In this document: piece after piece, positions 9,512-19,808 of the stretch | How the letters are laid out: each line of letters opens with the position of its first letter | How positions within the stretch are numbered: the stretch's first letter is position 1 | Assembly (NCBI GenBank): GCA_963709555.1 | Contig: CAVPWR010000003.1 | Coordinates: forward strand, 434,001-498,000 | DNA length: 64,000 nt | Direction of reading: 5' to 3' | Source: Sulfurisoma sp963709555 | Lineage (GTDB): Bacteria; Pseudomonadota; Gammaproteobacteria; Burkholderiales; Rhodocyclaceae | Made by a program: the position numbers and the translations under genes | The notes under the pieces: generated by a model | Seen by the model: the letters and a program-made list of their open reading frames with translations, nothing else | What the model was told of the DNA's origin: nothing | Database searches by the model: none

Positions 9512-10804
9512 TCTGCGCGACCGGTTGCATCGCCGCCGGCATCCCCGGCGTTTCGCGCTGCTCGATGAATTGCTGCGCAACCAGGCGCTGAGCCGTGAAG
9601 CGCTGCAGCACAAGCAGCGCGATGACCTCGCGCACATCATCGCCTTCGCCGCTGCCGATACCGACTACTACGCCCAGCGCTACGCCGGCATCCACAGGAA
9701 CGCGACGGGCACCGTCCCGCCATCGCCGAGTTTCCTGTTCTGCGGAAGGAGGACGTGATCGCCAACCTCGACGCCATGCTCGTGCGCGGCGCCGACTGCA
9801 GCCGCGCTCACATCGCCTACACCGGCGGCTCGACCGGGAAGCCGCTGGCTTATTACTGGGATGCAGCCAAGCACGAGTTGATGCGCGCCGGCATGATGCG
9901 CAGCTACATGGGCTCCGGCTGGCGTCCCGGCGAGCGCATCATCAACTTCTGGGGTGCCGGGCAGGACATCAAGGGCGGCGGCCTCGCCAGGAAGTATGCC
10001 ACGTGGGTCAGCGGCGAGACGACCCTGGCTGCGCGCGAATTCAGCGAGTCCGAACTGCGCGGATGGGCTGCTTTCGTGCAGTCGTGGCGGCCGGTGCTGC
10101 TGCAGGGCTATGCCTCCATCCTCGCCGCGCTCGCCCGCTACGTCCTCGACCAGCGCTTGCCCATGCCGAACACCCTGCGCGGGGTCTATTCGACCGCCGA
10201 GGTGTTGACCGCCGAGCAGCGCGAAACCATGCAGCGCGCCTTCGGTTGCAAAGTATTCAACCAGTACGGCAGCCGCGAGATACCCAACATCGCCTGCGAA
10301 TGCCGCCATGGCAACATGCACGTCTTCAGCGACATGGTGTGTCTCGAATCCGTCGCGCTCGACGGCGAGGAGGACCGCCTGCTGGTCACTTCCCTGACCA
10401 ACCGGCTGATGCCCATGATCCGCTACGACATCGGCGATTCCGGCCGGCTGAAGGAAGGGGCGTGCGCTTGCGGCTCGCCCTTCCCGCTGATGGAGATGGG
10501 CATGTGCCGCAAGAACGACCTGATCCGCACGCCCGGCGGCCGCAGCATCCACCCCTCGTACTTCAACGGCCTGCTCTATGGCATGACGGGAATCCGCCAG
10601 TACCAGTTCGTGCAGACCGGGCGCGACAGGATCGTCCTCAACCTGGTCGCCGGCGCGCCGCTGAGCACGGAGGCGCTGGACTCATTGCGCGAAAAAGTCC
10701 GCCGCGACATCGACGCCGGCATGACGTTCGAGGTCAATTACGTCGAGGCGATCCCCCGCACTGCCTCGGGCAAGCACCGCTTCGTGATCAGCGAGGTGGT
10801 CTGA
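9492..10804 (+). CDS. phenylacetate-CoA ligase/CapK-like AMP-forming enzyme (frameshifted)
   Basis: Adenylate-forming enzyme of the PaaK/CapK type, which activates carboxylates as acyl-AMP. The ATP-binding loop reads AYTGGSTGKPLAYY; STAEVL, NQYGSREIPN and YDIGDSGRL follow the family order, and the tail ends PRTASGKHRFV. The first ~75 residues (MFALQDSLRDRLH...) lie in one frame. From about 9715 the frame moves by one base (apparent deletion), resuming at IAEFPVLRKEDVIANL. The first ATG (9492) lies within the previous gene, overlapping it by 20 bp. Cys pairs near residue 190 and 240 (CECRHGN, CACGSP) may bind zinc, as in some CapK proteins. Substrate unknown. Converges on the chemoreceptor gene. 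Confidence 0.8.
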
Positions 10805-10813
10805 GGGCAGCGC

Positions 10814-11920
10814 CTAGGTCAGGCAGGAGCCGCCTTCGCCTTCGAGGGCGAGATTCTCGAGTTCCTGCAGCACCAGCGTGCTGGCCTGTTCCATGGCCTC
10901 GACGCTGCGCACGGCCTCCGGGAACTGCCCGGCCCGGTAGCGGACGACGGCATCGCGACCGGCCGCATGCACCTGCTTGTGCGGCGCCTCGATCTTGGTA
11001 TAGGCGGCGAGGCGGGAGAAGCATTCGCGGCCGTCGCCCTCGTAGTACCACTTGCCGAGGCGGCAGGCCGTATGGCTGGCGAAATCCTCTGCGGTCTTCT
11101 GCGACAGTTCCATCATCACCTTGTAGATCTCGAGCTTGTAGATCAGGTGATCGATCTTGGCGACCTCGACGAAGGTGCGCAGCGCGGTGCCGCGGATCGC
11201 CGAGCGGGCGCTGCCCGAGGTGTTGATCAGCGCCTGCATGGTGCTGGTAGCCGCGTTCGCGTCGGTTTCGAAGGCCGTGGACTGCTCGGGCGTGATTTCC
11301 ATCGCCGTCTTGGCGTTGGCGGTCTCCGCCTGGATGGTGCCGACCAGTGTCGAGATGTCGGCCGTCGCACCGGTGGTGCGCTCGGCGAGCTTGCGCACTT
11401 CGTCGGCGACGACAGCGAAACCGCGGCCCTGTTCGCCGGCGCGTGCAGCCTCGATGGCGGCATTGAGGGCGAGCAGGTTGGTCTGGTCGGCGATTTCCTT
11501 GATCAGGCCGACGATGCCGCCGATCTTGGCCGCCTCGTCGCTGAGTCGCGCAACGATCTCGGCCACGTGCTCGGTATTGCTGGTCATGGCGCGTACGTTG
11601 CCGCAAACGGTATTGACCGCAGAAAGGTTTTGTGACGCCTGTGCCGACGCGCTGTCAGCCGTTGCGGCCTCCGCTTTCATGGTGTTGGCCAATTGGGCCA
11701 GGGATTGCTGCGAACCTGCAGCGGTCTGGGCAAAGACCAGCAGGTTGGCGAACAGGCCGTTATGGAATTGAACCGCGGCCTGCGTCTGGCTCAGCGCCTG
11801 CTGCTGGGCAGCGCGCTCATCTTCCCACCCGGCACGTTCGCTGGCGAATGCCTCTTCCTGATCCAGTATGCGCTGGCGTAGTTCCGCGATTTCCTGCTTG
11901 AGTTTCCCCGTACCGAACAT
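10814..11920 (-). CDS. soluble chemoreceptor with C-terminal CZB domain
   Basis: 368-aa methyl-accepting chemotaxis-type protein without membrane segments. An N-terminal coiled coil is followed by the signalling hairpin around IADQTNLLALNAAIEAARAG and FAVVADEVRKLAERT. The C-terminal chemoreceptor zinc-binding (CZB) region shows IDHLIYKLEIY, CRLGKWYYEGDG and HKQVH, giving the His/Cys ligands of that family. In known proteins CZB senses zinc or oxidants. Start at 11920 (MFGTGKLKQE) is preceded by a GGGGAGG ribosome site. No che genes lie nearby. The ~96 bp upstream is AT-rich relative to the window and probably holds its promoter. Confidence 0.85.
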   Translation of the reverse strand: MFGTGKLKQEIAELRQRILDQEEAFASERAGWEDERAAQQQALSQTQAAVQFHNGLFANLLVFAQTAAGSQQSLAQLANTMKAEAATADSASAQASQNLSAVNTVCGNVRAMTSNTEHVAEIVARLSDEAAKIGGIVGLIKEIADQTNLLALNAAIEAARAGEQGRGFAVVADEVRKLAERTTGATADISTLVGTIQAETANAKTAMEITPEQSTAFETDANAATSTMQALINTSGSARSAIRGTALRTFVEVAKIDHLIYKLEIYKVMMELSQKTAEDFASHTACRLGKWYYEGDGRECFSRLAAYTKIEAPHKQVHAAGRDAVVRYRAGQFPEAVRSVEAMEQASTLVLQELENLALEGEGGSCLT

Positions 11921-12016
11921 GGCCCGCCCCCTCCCCAAAAGTCAAACCCGTCGATCAACTTGTCTTATTACTTTAGTCTTAAATACCACAAAGGTAAATT
12001 GAGTCGGGTCAAGCTG

Positions 12017-13708
12017 CTACATCATTGCGTAGATCGGCCCTTCGCCGCCCTGCGGCGTCACCCAGGTGATGTTCTGCGTCGGGTCCTTGATGTCGCAGGT
12101 CTTGCAGTGCACGCAGTTCTGGGCATTGATCTGCAGATGCGGCGTGTTGTCCGCGTCGCGCACGATCTCGTATACGCCGGCCGGGCAGTAGCGCTGCTCG
12201 GGGGCGTCGTAGAGCGCGAGGTTGACCCTGATCGGCGTGTCCCCCAAGGGGACTTCCTTTATGTCCCCGATATCCTTTCGGGGCGTCGCCAGCGCCGAGT
12301 TTCAGGTGGCAGGGCTGGTCTTCCTCGTGGTTGGTGTTGGAGAGGAACACCGATGACAGGCGGTCGAAGCTCAGAACGCCGTCGGGCCTGGGGTAGTCGA
12401 TCGGGGTGCAGGCGGCGGCGGGCTTGAGTTTGGTGTGGTCGGCCGTGAGGCCGAGGGTCCAGGGCGCGCGACCGCGCAATAGCATCTGGTCCATGCCGAA
12501 CATCACCGAGCCGACGTAGAGGCCCTTGGCCATCCACGGCTTGAAGTTGCGTGCGGTATGGAGCTCGTCGTAAAGCCAGGAATTGCGGAACTTCTCCGGG
12601 TAGGCGGCCAGTGCGTCGCCGCCGCGGCCTGCGGTGAGCGCCTCGTGCGCGGCCTCGGCCGCCATGCTGCCGCTCTTGATCGCGGCGTGCGAGCCCTTGA
12701 TGCGCGAGGCGACGAGGAAGCCGGCGTCGTCGCCGATCAGGGCGCCGCCGGGGAAGGCGAGCTGCGGCAGCGCTTGCAGGCCGCCGGAGACCAGCGCCCG
12801 GGCGCCGTAGGCCAGGCGCTTGCCGCCCATGAGCGTCCGTTTCAATTCAGGATGGGTCTTGAGCCGCTGGAATTCCTCGAAGGGCGAGAGGTAGGGGTTG
12901 CTGTAGCCGAGGCCGACGACGAGGCCGACGGCGACGAGGTTTTCGCCGCTCGTCTTCTTGAGCCATAGTGGTAGCAGAACGATCCGCCGTAGGTGTCGGC
13001 GGCCAGCGGCCAGCCGGCGGTGTGCATCACCAGGCCCTTGCGGTGCTGTTCGGCCGGCACTTCCCACAGTTCCTTGATGCCCAGGCCGTAGGTCTGCGGC
13101 TGGGCGTCGCGGCGCAGGTCGAATTTCGCCTCGAGCTGCTTGCCGAGGTGGCCGCGGCAGCCCTCGGCGAACAGGGTGTATTTCGCGTGCAGTTCCATGC
13201 CGGGCTGGAAATTGGGGCCGGGCTGGCCGTCGCGGCCGACCCCCATGTCGCCGGTGGCGACGCCCTTGACCGCGCCGCCCTCGTCGTAAAGCACCTCGGC
13301 ACCGGCGAAGCCGGGGTAGATCTCGACGCCCAGCGCCTCGGCCTGCGCGCCGAGCCAGCGGCAGACCTGGCCGAGGCTGACGATGTAGTTGCCGTGGTTG
13401 CGGAAACAGGCGGGGAGCAGGGCCGGCGGCAGCCCGAAGCTGCCGTCCCGGGTCAGGAACAGGAAACGGTCTTCGCTCACCGGCGTGTCGAGCGGGGCGT
13501 CGCGCTCCTGCCAGTCGGGGAGCAGTTCGTTCAGCGCGCGCGGGTCCATCACCGCGCCGGAGAGGATGTGGGCGCCGATCTCCGCGCCCTTCTCGATCAG
13601 GCAGACCGAACGTTCCGCGTCGAGCTGTTTCAGCCGGATGGCCGCCGCCAGCCCGGCCGGGCCGCCGCCGACGATCACCACGTCGAATTCCATCGCTTCG
13701 CGTTCCAT
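12017..13708 (-). CDS. electron transfer flavoprotein-ubiquinone oxidoreductase (two frameshifts)
   Basis: Membrane-associated flavo-iron-sulfur enzyme passing electrons from reduced ETF to quinone, linking acyl-CoA dehydrogenases to respiration. The N-terminus has the FAD dinucleotide fold VVIVGGGPAGLAAA and EKGAEIGAHILSGAV; the C-terminus has the 4Fe-4S domain (RYCPAGVYE, NCVHCKTCDIKDP). The frame breaks near 12965 (after SFCYHYG, resuming LWLKKTSGENLVAVG) and near 12275 (resuming GDTPIRVNLALY). All three parts are well conserved, so indel error is likely. Start at 13708 has GGAGGA five bases upstream. No etfAB genes are in the window. Divergent from the thioesterase / acetoacetyl-CoA synthetase pair, which suits an acyl-CoA catabolic context. 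Confidence 0.9.
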
Positions 13709-13850
13709 TGCCGTCCTCCACGCCGTATCATGCGAGGCTTCCGGACATAGTGTAACCGGGGCCGAAAGGAACATCGTTGGCTGCATCGGGCAGCGCGGGC
13801 GCCGCCGTTCCGGGCGCGGTGGCACTGCCGGCAAACCTGTTTTGAACAAC

Positions 13851-14263
13851 ATGGAACATCCCCGCATACTGGTCCACACCACCCGCATCCCCATCCGCTG
13901 GGGCGACATGGATGCGATGGGCCACGTGAACAACACCGTCTATTTCCGCTACATGGAGCAGGCGCGCATCGAGTGGCTGGAAGCGCTGGGCTACGGCGTC
14001 GCCGTCACGCTCGACGAGAGCCCGGTGATCGTCCATGCCAGCTGCACCTTCATCGTGCCCTTCACCTATCCCGGCACGGTCGAGATCAGGACTTACGCCG
14101 GCAGGCCCGGGCGCAGCAGCCTGCCGACCTGGCAGGAGCTGTACAAGGTCGGCGAGGACACGCTCTATGCCGAGGGCACCGCGAAAGTCGTGTGGACCCG
14201 GCCGGCGACGGGCAAGTCGGCCCCCTTGCCGGACAACATCCGCAAGCTGGTGGAGCCTCCGGC

Positions 14264-14267
<4 letters not shown>
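13851..14267 (+). CDS. acyl-CoA thioesterase, 4HBT/YbgC family
   Basis: 138-aa single hot-dog domain. The signature WGDMDAMGHVNNTVYFRYME contains the catalytic Asp and the GHVNN helix start. The family hydrolyses acyl-CoA thioesters, often as tetramers; chain preference cannot be read. The stop overlaps the next start as ATGA, so it is translationally coupled to the acetoacetyl-CoA synthetase. No strong ribosome site precedes 13851; a TTG at 13842 is an alternative. Confidence 0.85.
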
Positions 14268-16289
<2,022 letters not shown>

Positions 16290-16309
16290 CGGATGGCGGG
16301 ACGGTGCGC

Positions 16310-16440
16310 ATGAAGAAAAAATCGCTGCCGCTCGGCAAGGTTCTACGGCCTGCTCGAACCGGGACCGGTGGTGCTGCTCACCACATCGCGCAAGGGCAGG
16401 CCCAACGTGATGGCGATGTCCTGGCACACCATGCCGATTT
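16310..16440 (+). pseudogene. truncated flavin reductase-like remnant
   Basis: MKKKSLPLGKV followed, after a one-base slip in GGTTCTACG near 16341, by YGLLEPGPVVLLTTSRKG and RPNVMAMSWHTM. This is the N-terminus of the flavin reductase / flavoredoxin FMN-binding family. Similarity ends near 16430 and no later part of the domain follows, so only ~42 codons remain. The sequence then runs into a CTACCCGTG tandem duplication (16461-16479) and the next gene's leader. Probably a deletion remnant. Confidence 0.6.
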
Positions 16441-16498
16441 CCGGTCCATCGGCACGGTCACCTACCCGTGCTACCCGTGCGCTATTTTCCAGTCGATC

Positions 16499-17344
16499 AT
16501 GATGCGCCGGGTATCGCTCGGAACCACCTTGGGCGGAAGCGCGATGATGATGGCGCTCCTGCTGCCGGTCAGTGTCGGTGCAGCAGGGGCTCAAGACGAA
16601 GCGGGCAGCAAGACGCAGGAAGAGTCGCCTTCTTCAGGCGAAGTCACTCCGCCTTCCGCACGTCGCGGTCGAATCGAGCTGCGGCGCCAGAACTCTGAAA
16701 GGGGCACTGCCGATGAGTCCACCCGGACCACGTTCCGGCTGGAAGCCTACCTTGCGGGGGCGGTTTCCCGGCTGCGTCTGGATCTGCCGTTCCCGGACGA
16801 GAAGACCGATTTCGCCGGCGACCCATTCAACCCGCGGCCGGGCGACATCAAGGCCAGAGCCTACTTTCGCCCCTTCCGGCTGGGCGATGCAAAGTTGTCG
16901 ACCGACGTCGAGATGACGTTTCCCACGGCCGATCCTGCGGAACTGGGGTCGGGCAAGTATCAGCTCGGCGTGGCCATCCATTCGGTTCCCGGCGCCCCCG
17001 ATTTCATCAGTGCCTCCGGCCACCATCGCCTGCAGATCGAATGGAATGTCCGGCATACCGTTTCCATCGCCGGCGACGCAGCTCGCAAGGACATCAACAC
17101 CACCAAGCCCGAACTCGTGCTACGCGATCTGATCGGCAGCCGGCACTGGCTGAAGCTGACCTTCAAACCCGTGATCGACTGGGTTCAGGACGGAAAGACC
17201 GGGGCGGTGCTGGAACTTGAAGGCGGATGGAATGCGAGCCCGGATTGGCGTTTTTCGCTCATGGGCGGGGCACGCCTGTGGGGCGAGGGTGTCCCCGGAA
17301 CTTACGACCACAGGGTCGAACTGGTCGCGGGGCGCGCGTTCTGA
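16499..17344 (+). CDS. secreted outer-membrane beta-barrel-like protein, unknown
   Basis: 281 aa. A signal peptide (MMRRVSLGTTLGGSAMMMAL..., cleavage near GAAGA) precedes a polar Glu/Ser-rich linker. Alternating amphipathic strands then run to a C-terminal Phe (LVAGRAF), the usual outer-membrane-protein end signature. Repeated strand-turn-strand patterns (RLDLPFPDE, KLSTDVEMTFP, WRFSLMGGARLW) suggest a small barrel. I do not recognise the family. The reading frame is open upstream to 16304, but the signal peptide places the start at 16499/16502. It begins just after the flavin-reductase remnant. The 17345-17446 gap to the convergent UPF0149 gene shows nothing further. Confidence 0.55.
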   Translation: MMRRVSLGTTLGGSAMMMALLLPVSVGAAGAQDEAGSKTQEESPSSGEVTPPSARRGRIELRRQNSERGTADESTRTTFRLEAYLAGAVSRLRLDLPFPDEKTDFAGDPFNPRPGDIKARAYFRPFRLGDAKLSTDVEMTFPTADPAELGSGKYQLGVAIHSVPGAPDFISASGHHRLQIEWNVRHTVSIAGDAARKDINTTKPELVLRDLIGSRHWLKLTFKPVIDWVQDGKTGAVLELEGGWNASPDWRFSLMGGARLWGEGVPGTYDHRVELVAGRAF

Positions 17345-17446
17345 CGGTGTCAGCGACCGGGCGGCATGGCACCGGCGCATTCGCCGATCGGTCCCGTCGG
17401 GACTATTGGTCGGCGCAGGCTGCCGTGGGACGGATTGACGTGGCGG

Positions 17447-18151
17447 TCAATTGAGTTTGTCGGGCGCGCCGCAGCACTTCTTGTACTTCCTGCCGCTGCC
17501 GCAGGGACAGAGGTCGTTGCGGCCGACCTTGGGCGCCTCCATGCGCACGGTGGTGCGCCCGGCCCGTTCCGGTGCCCAGAAGTCGTGGATGGCGAGCACG
17601 CAGTCGGGCAGGGCCTCGGCAAAGTCATCACGCTTGGCGGCCAGGCCCGGGTTCTGCTCGATTTCCTGCCAGCCGGCTTCGGTGCCGTAGAGCATGATGG
17701 GCCAGAGGAATTCCTCGATCTCTTCGTCGTCCATGATCGGCTGCCAGGCTTCGCCACCCAGGTTCATGCCGCGGACAAAGCCGATGCACCACTCGTCGAT
17801 GATCGAGACTTCGCGGCCCTCTTCTTCGGCGGCGTAGAGCACCGGATCGTAGGCTTCGGGCTCGGCCTGGAACTGGGCGAGCAGGAAGTTCCAGTGGCGC
17901 AGGATCAGGCCCATGATGCGGGCCGCCTGATCGGGCGATTCCCACACCACTTCCTCGCTGGCCTGGCGCCCGCCCCAGATTTCGGGCAGCCACCGGCCCG
18001 GCTCGACCAGGTTCGGCCCGATGACCAGCGCGGTGAGGAAGCCGTCGAGCATGGCGATGTCCATGGTCTCTTCGGGCAGGGATTCGGACATCAGGAATTC
18101 GTCGAGTTCATCGAATTCCTGGTCGGTGAGGGGACCGGTGGGCGCAGTCAT
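17447..18151 (-). CDS. UPF0149/YecA-family protein with SEC-C zinc motif
   Basis: 234 aa. The N-terminal helical UPF0149 domain (LDEFLMSES, IAMLDGFLTALVIGP) is typical of YecA/YgfB. The C-terminus is a SEC-C zinc motif, CPCGSGRKYKKCCG, as in SecA tails. YecA-type proteins are ribosome- or SecA-associated; the exact role here is unknown. Start at 18151 has GAAGGA about 10 bases upstream and overlaps the stop of the HNH gene, so the two are coupled. Confidence 0.85.
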   Translation of the reverse strand: MTAPTGPLTDQEFDELDEFLMSESLPEETMDIAMLDGFLTALVIGPNLVEPGRWLPEIWGGRQASEEVVWESPDQAARIMGLILRHWNFLLAQFQAEPEAYDPVLYAAEEEGREVSIIDEWCIGFVRGMNLGGEAWQPIMDDEEIEEFLWPIMLYGTEAGWQEIEQNPGLAAKRDDFAEALPDCVLAIHDFWAPERAGRTTVRMEAPKVGRNDLCPCGSGRKYKKCCGAPDKLN

Positions 18152-18531
18152 CGGTTGCTGTCCTTCTGCCGCAGCAGCGATTGGAGATCGGCGAACGGCG
18201 AATGGGTGGCGACGCTGCCTCTTGCCGTCTGCATCGTCGCGCCGCGGCTGGCCTCGAGTTGCCGCTGGTGCTCGTTGTCGTGGCAATAAAGGCAGAGCAG
18301 TTCCCAGTTGCTGCCGTCGGGCGGGTTGTTGTCGTGGTTGTGGTCGCGGTGGTGCACGGTCAGCTCGCGCAGGTTGGCGCGGCTGAATTCACGGGCGCAG
18401 CGGCCGCAGATCCACGGGTAGATCTTGAGCGCCTGTTCGCGGTAGTCCTGGGCGCGTTGCTCGGAAGAGCGACGGGCATCGGCGACGAGGCGGTCGAGCC
18501 TGGCGGTGTCTGGAGTCGATGGGGTGGGCAC
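18148..18531 (-). CDS. yajD: HNH nuclease-fold protein, YajD family
   Basis: 127-aa small HNH protein. Zinc Cys pairs appear in CGRCAREF and CLYCHDNEHQ. The HNH core is VHHRDHNHDNNP followed by GSNWELLC, close to the YajD pattern. A nuclease activity is expected from the fold but the biological target is unknown. Overlaps the UPF0149 start by four bases and follows the FAH-family gene by only 9 bp, so the block reads as one leftward operon. Confidence 0.85.
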   Translation of the reverse strand: MPTPSTPDTARLDRLVADARRSSEQRAQDYREQALKIYPWICGRCAREFSRANLRELTVHHRDHNHDNNPPDGSNWELLCLYCHDNEHQRQLEASRGATMQTARGSVATHSPFADLQSLLRQKDSNR

Positions 18532-18540
18532 GAGAGCGGC

Positions 18541-19308
18541 CTATTCGAAGCGGTTCACCAGCGAGCCGATGCCGTCGATGGCGATTTCGACGGTGTCGCC
18601 GTCCTTCATGGCGCCGGCGCCGACCGAGGTGCCGCAGGCGATCACGTCGCCGGCTTCGAGGGTCATGTCCTGCGACAGGCGGCTGACGATCTCGTGGGGC
18701 GAAAAGAACATGTCGGCCACGGCATAGTCCTGCTTCTGCTCGCCGGCGACGACGGCCCTGACGCGCAGGCCGGCGGGGTCGAGGCCGGTCGCGATCACCG
18801 GGCCGAACACGCCGAAGCTGTCGAAGCCCTTGGCGCGCGTCCAGTGCACGAAGGCGGGGTCGAGGCGCATCAGGTCGCGGGCGGTGACATCGTTGACGCA
18901 GGTATAGCCGAAGATGGCCGCCGGCGCGTCGGCGACGGAAACGCCGGCGCAGCGCCGGCCGATGACGATGCCGAGCTCGGCCTCGAACACCACGGCGCCC
19001 TTGTAGCCGGCCGGGCGGCGGATGGCATCGCCATGGGTGGCGAAGCAGTTGTTGCTCTTGAGGAAGTAGAGGGGATGGGCCGGGCGCTGCAGGCCCTCCT
19101 TGACGGCGCGCTCGTGGAAGTTGTTCCAGAGGCCGATCATCTTGCCCGGCCGGCAGGGCATGCGCAGGCTGACGTCGGCGAGGCGGTGGCGGCGCCCCGT
19201 CGGCTGCGGCGCGGCGAACATGTCGCCCTGCCATTCGCTGATGGTGTCGCCGCTGAGGGTGCCGAAGCCTTCGGCGCCGGCGATTTCGAAACGCAGCCAG
19301 TGGGCCAT
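18541..19308 (-). CDS. fumarylacetoacetate hydrolase-family protein
   Basis: 255 aa, single FAH C-terminal-type domain. The metal-binding pattern is visible: FEAELGIVIG (two acidic ligands), then YTCVNDVTARDL (Asp ligand) and GDVIACGTSVGAG. The family splits or decarboxylates beta-diketo and 2-oxo-alkenoate compounds such as homoprotocatechuate intermediates or oxaloacetate; the substrate cannot be assigned. Start at 19308 (MAHWLRFEI). Lies 26 bp after the cNMP-binding gene. Confidence 0.85.
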   Translation of the reverse strand: MAHWLRFEIAGAEGFGTLSGDTISEWQGDMFAAPQPTGRRHRLADVSLRMPCRPGKMIGLWNNFHERAVKEGLQRPAHPLYFLKSNNCFATHGDAIRRPAGYKGAVVFEAELGIVIGRRCAGVSVADAPAAIFGYTCVNDVTARDLMRLDPAFVHWTRAKGFDSFGVFGPVIATGLDPAGLRVRAVVAGEQKQDYAVADMFFSPHEIVSRLSQDMTLEAGDVIACGTSVGAGAMKDGDTVEIAIDGIGSLVNRFE

Positions 19309-19334
19309 GTTGTCCTCGCTCGCGGTGGCGTGGG

Positions 19335-19808
19335 TTACAGTCGCCAGGCCAGCAGCTCGTCGGCGCTGCGCAGGCGCTCGGTCAGGACGGCGGCGATGTT
19401 GCGATAGAACTTGAGGCCGATCTCGGGCTTGGCCTGGAAGGCCTTGTCGTCGAGCCGCACCATGACGCAGAAGCTGTCCGCCGTCACCGTGGCGCTGCGC
19501 ACTTCCTTGTCGACCAGGGCCATTTCGCCGAAGCTGTCGGGCGCCGACAGCCGCGCCAGCTCGACCTCGCCGTCGCGTCCCTTCTTGGTCACGCGGGCCT
19601 CGCCCTCGAGGATGATGTACATGTGCGGACCGGTGTTGCCTTCCTTGACGATGGCCACGCCCGGATCGAAGGTGCATTTCTCGGCGCGCGTGAGAATTTC
19701 GCCGATCTCGGCGGGGGTGAGGCCGCGGAAGGACTTGACCTTTTCGGCGAGCTTGAACAGCAGCCGCTGCAGGTCGTGAAAGGAAAATTGTTCGCGTGAC
19801 CAGCTCAT
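19335..19808 (-). CDS. cyclic nucleotide-binding domain protein
   Basis: 157 aa consisting almost only of a Crp-type cNMP-binding fold. The cAMP-pocket phosphate-binding cassette appears as DSFGEMALVDKEVRSATV, where Arg would contact the phosphate. There is no helix-turn-helix, so it is not a DNA-binding regulator. Its ATG overlaps the glnD stop (ATGA), suggesting expression with glnD. A class III cyclase is encoded elsewhere in the window (46.5-47.3 kb), but no link is shown. Confidence 0.85.
   Translation of the reverse strand: MSWSREQFSFHDLQRLLFKLAEKVKSFRGLTPAEIGEILTRAEKCTFDPGVAIVKEGNTGPHMYIILEGEARVTKKGRDGEVELARLSAPDSFGEMALVDKEVRSATVTADSFCVMVRLDDKAFQAKPEIGLKFYRNIAAVLTERLRSADELLAWRL

Noticed and set aside
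12842..13936. Upstream extension of ETF-QO beyond 13708
   Set aside because: The extra N-terminal residues have no family counterpart; GGAGGA precedes the 13708 ATG.
19335..19808. Crp/Fnr transcription regulator
   Set aside because: No helix-turn-helix follows the cNMP-binding fold.
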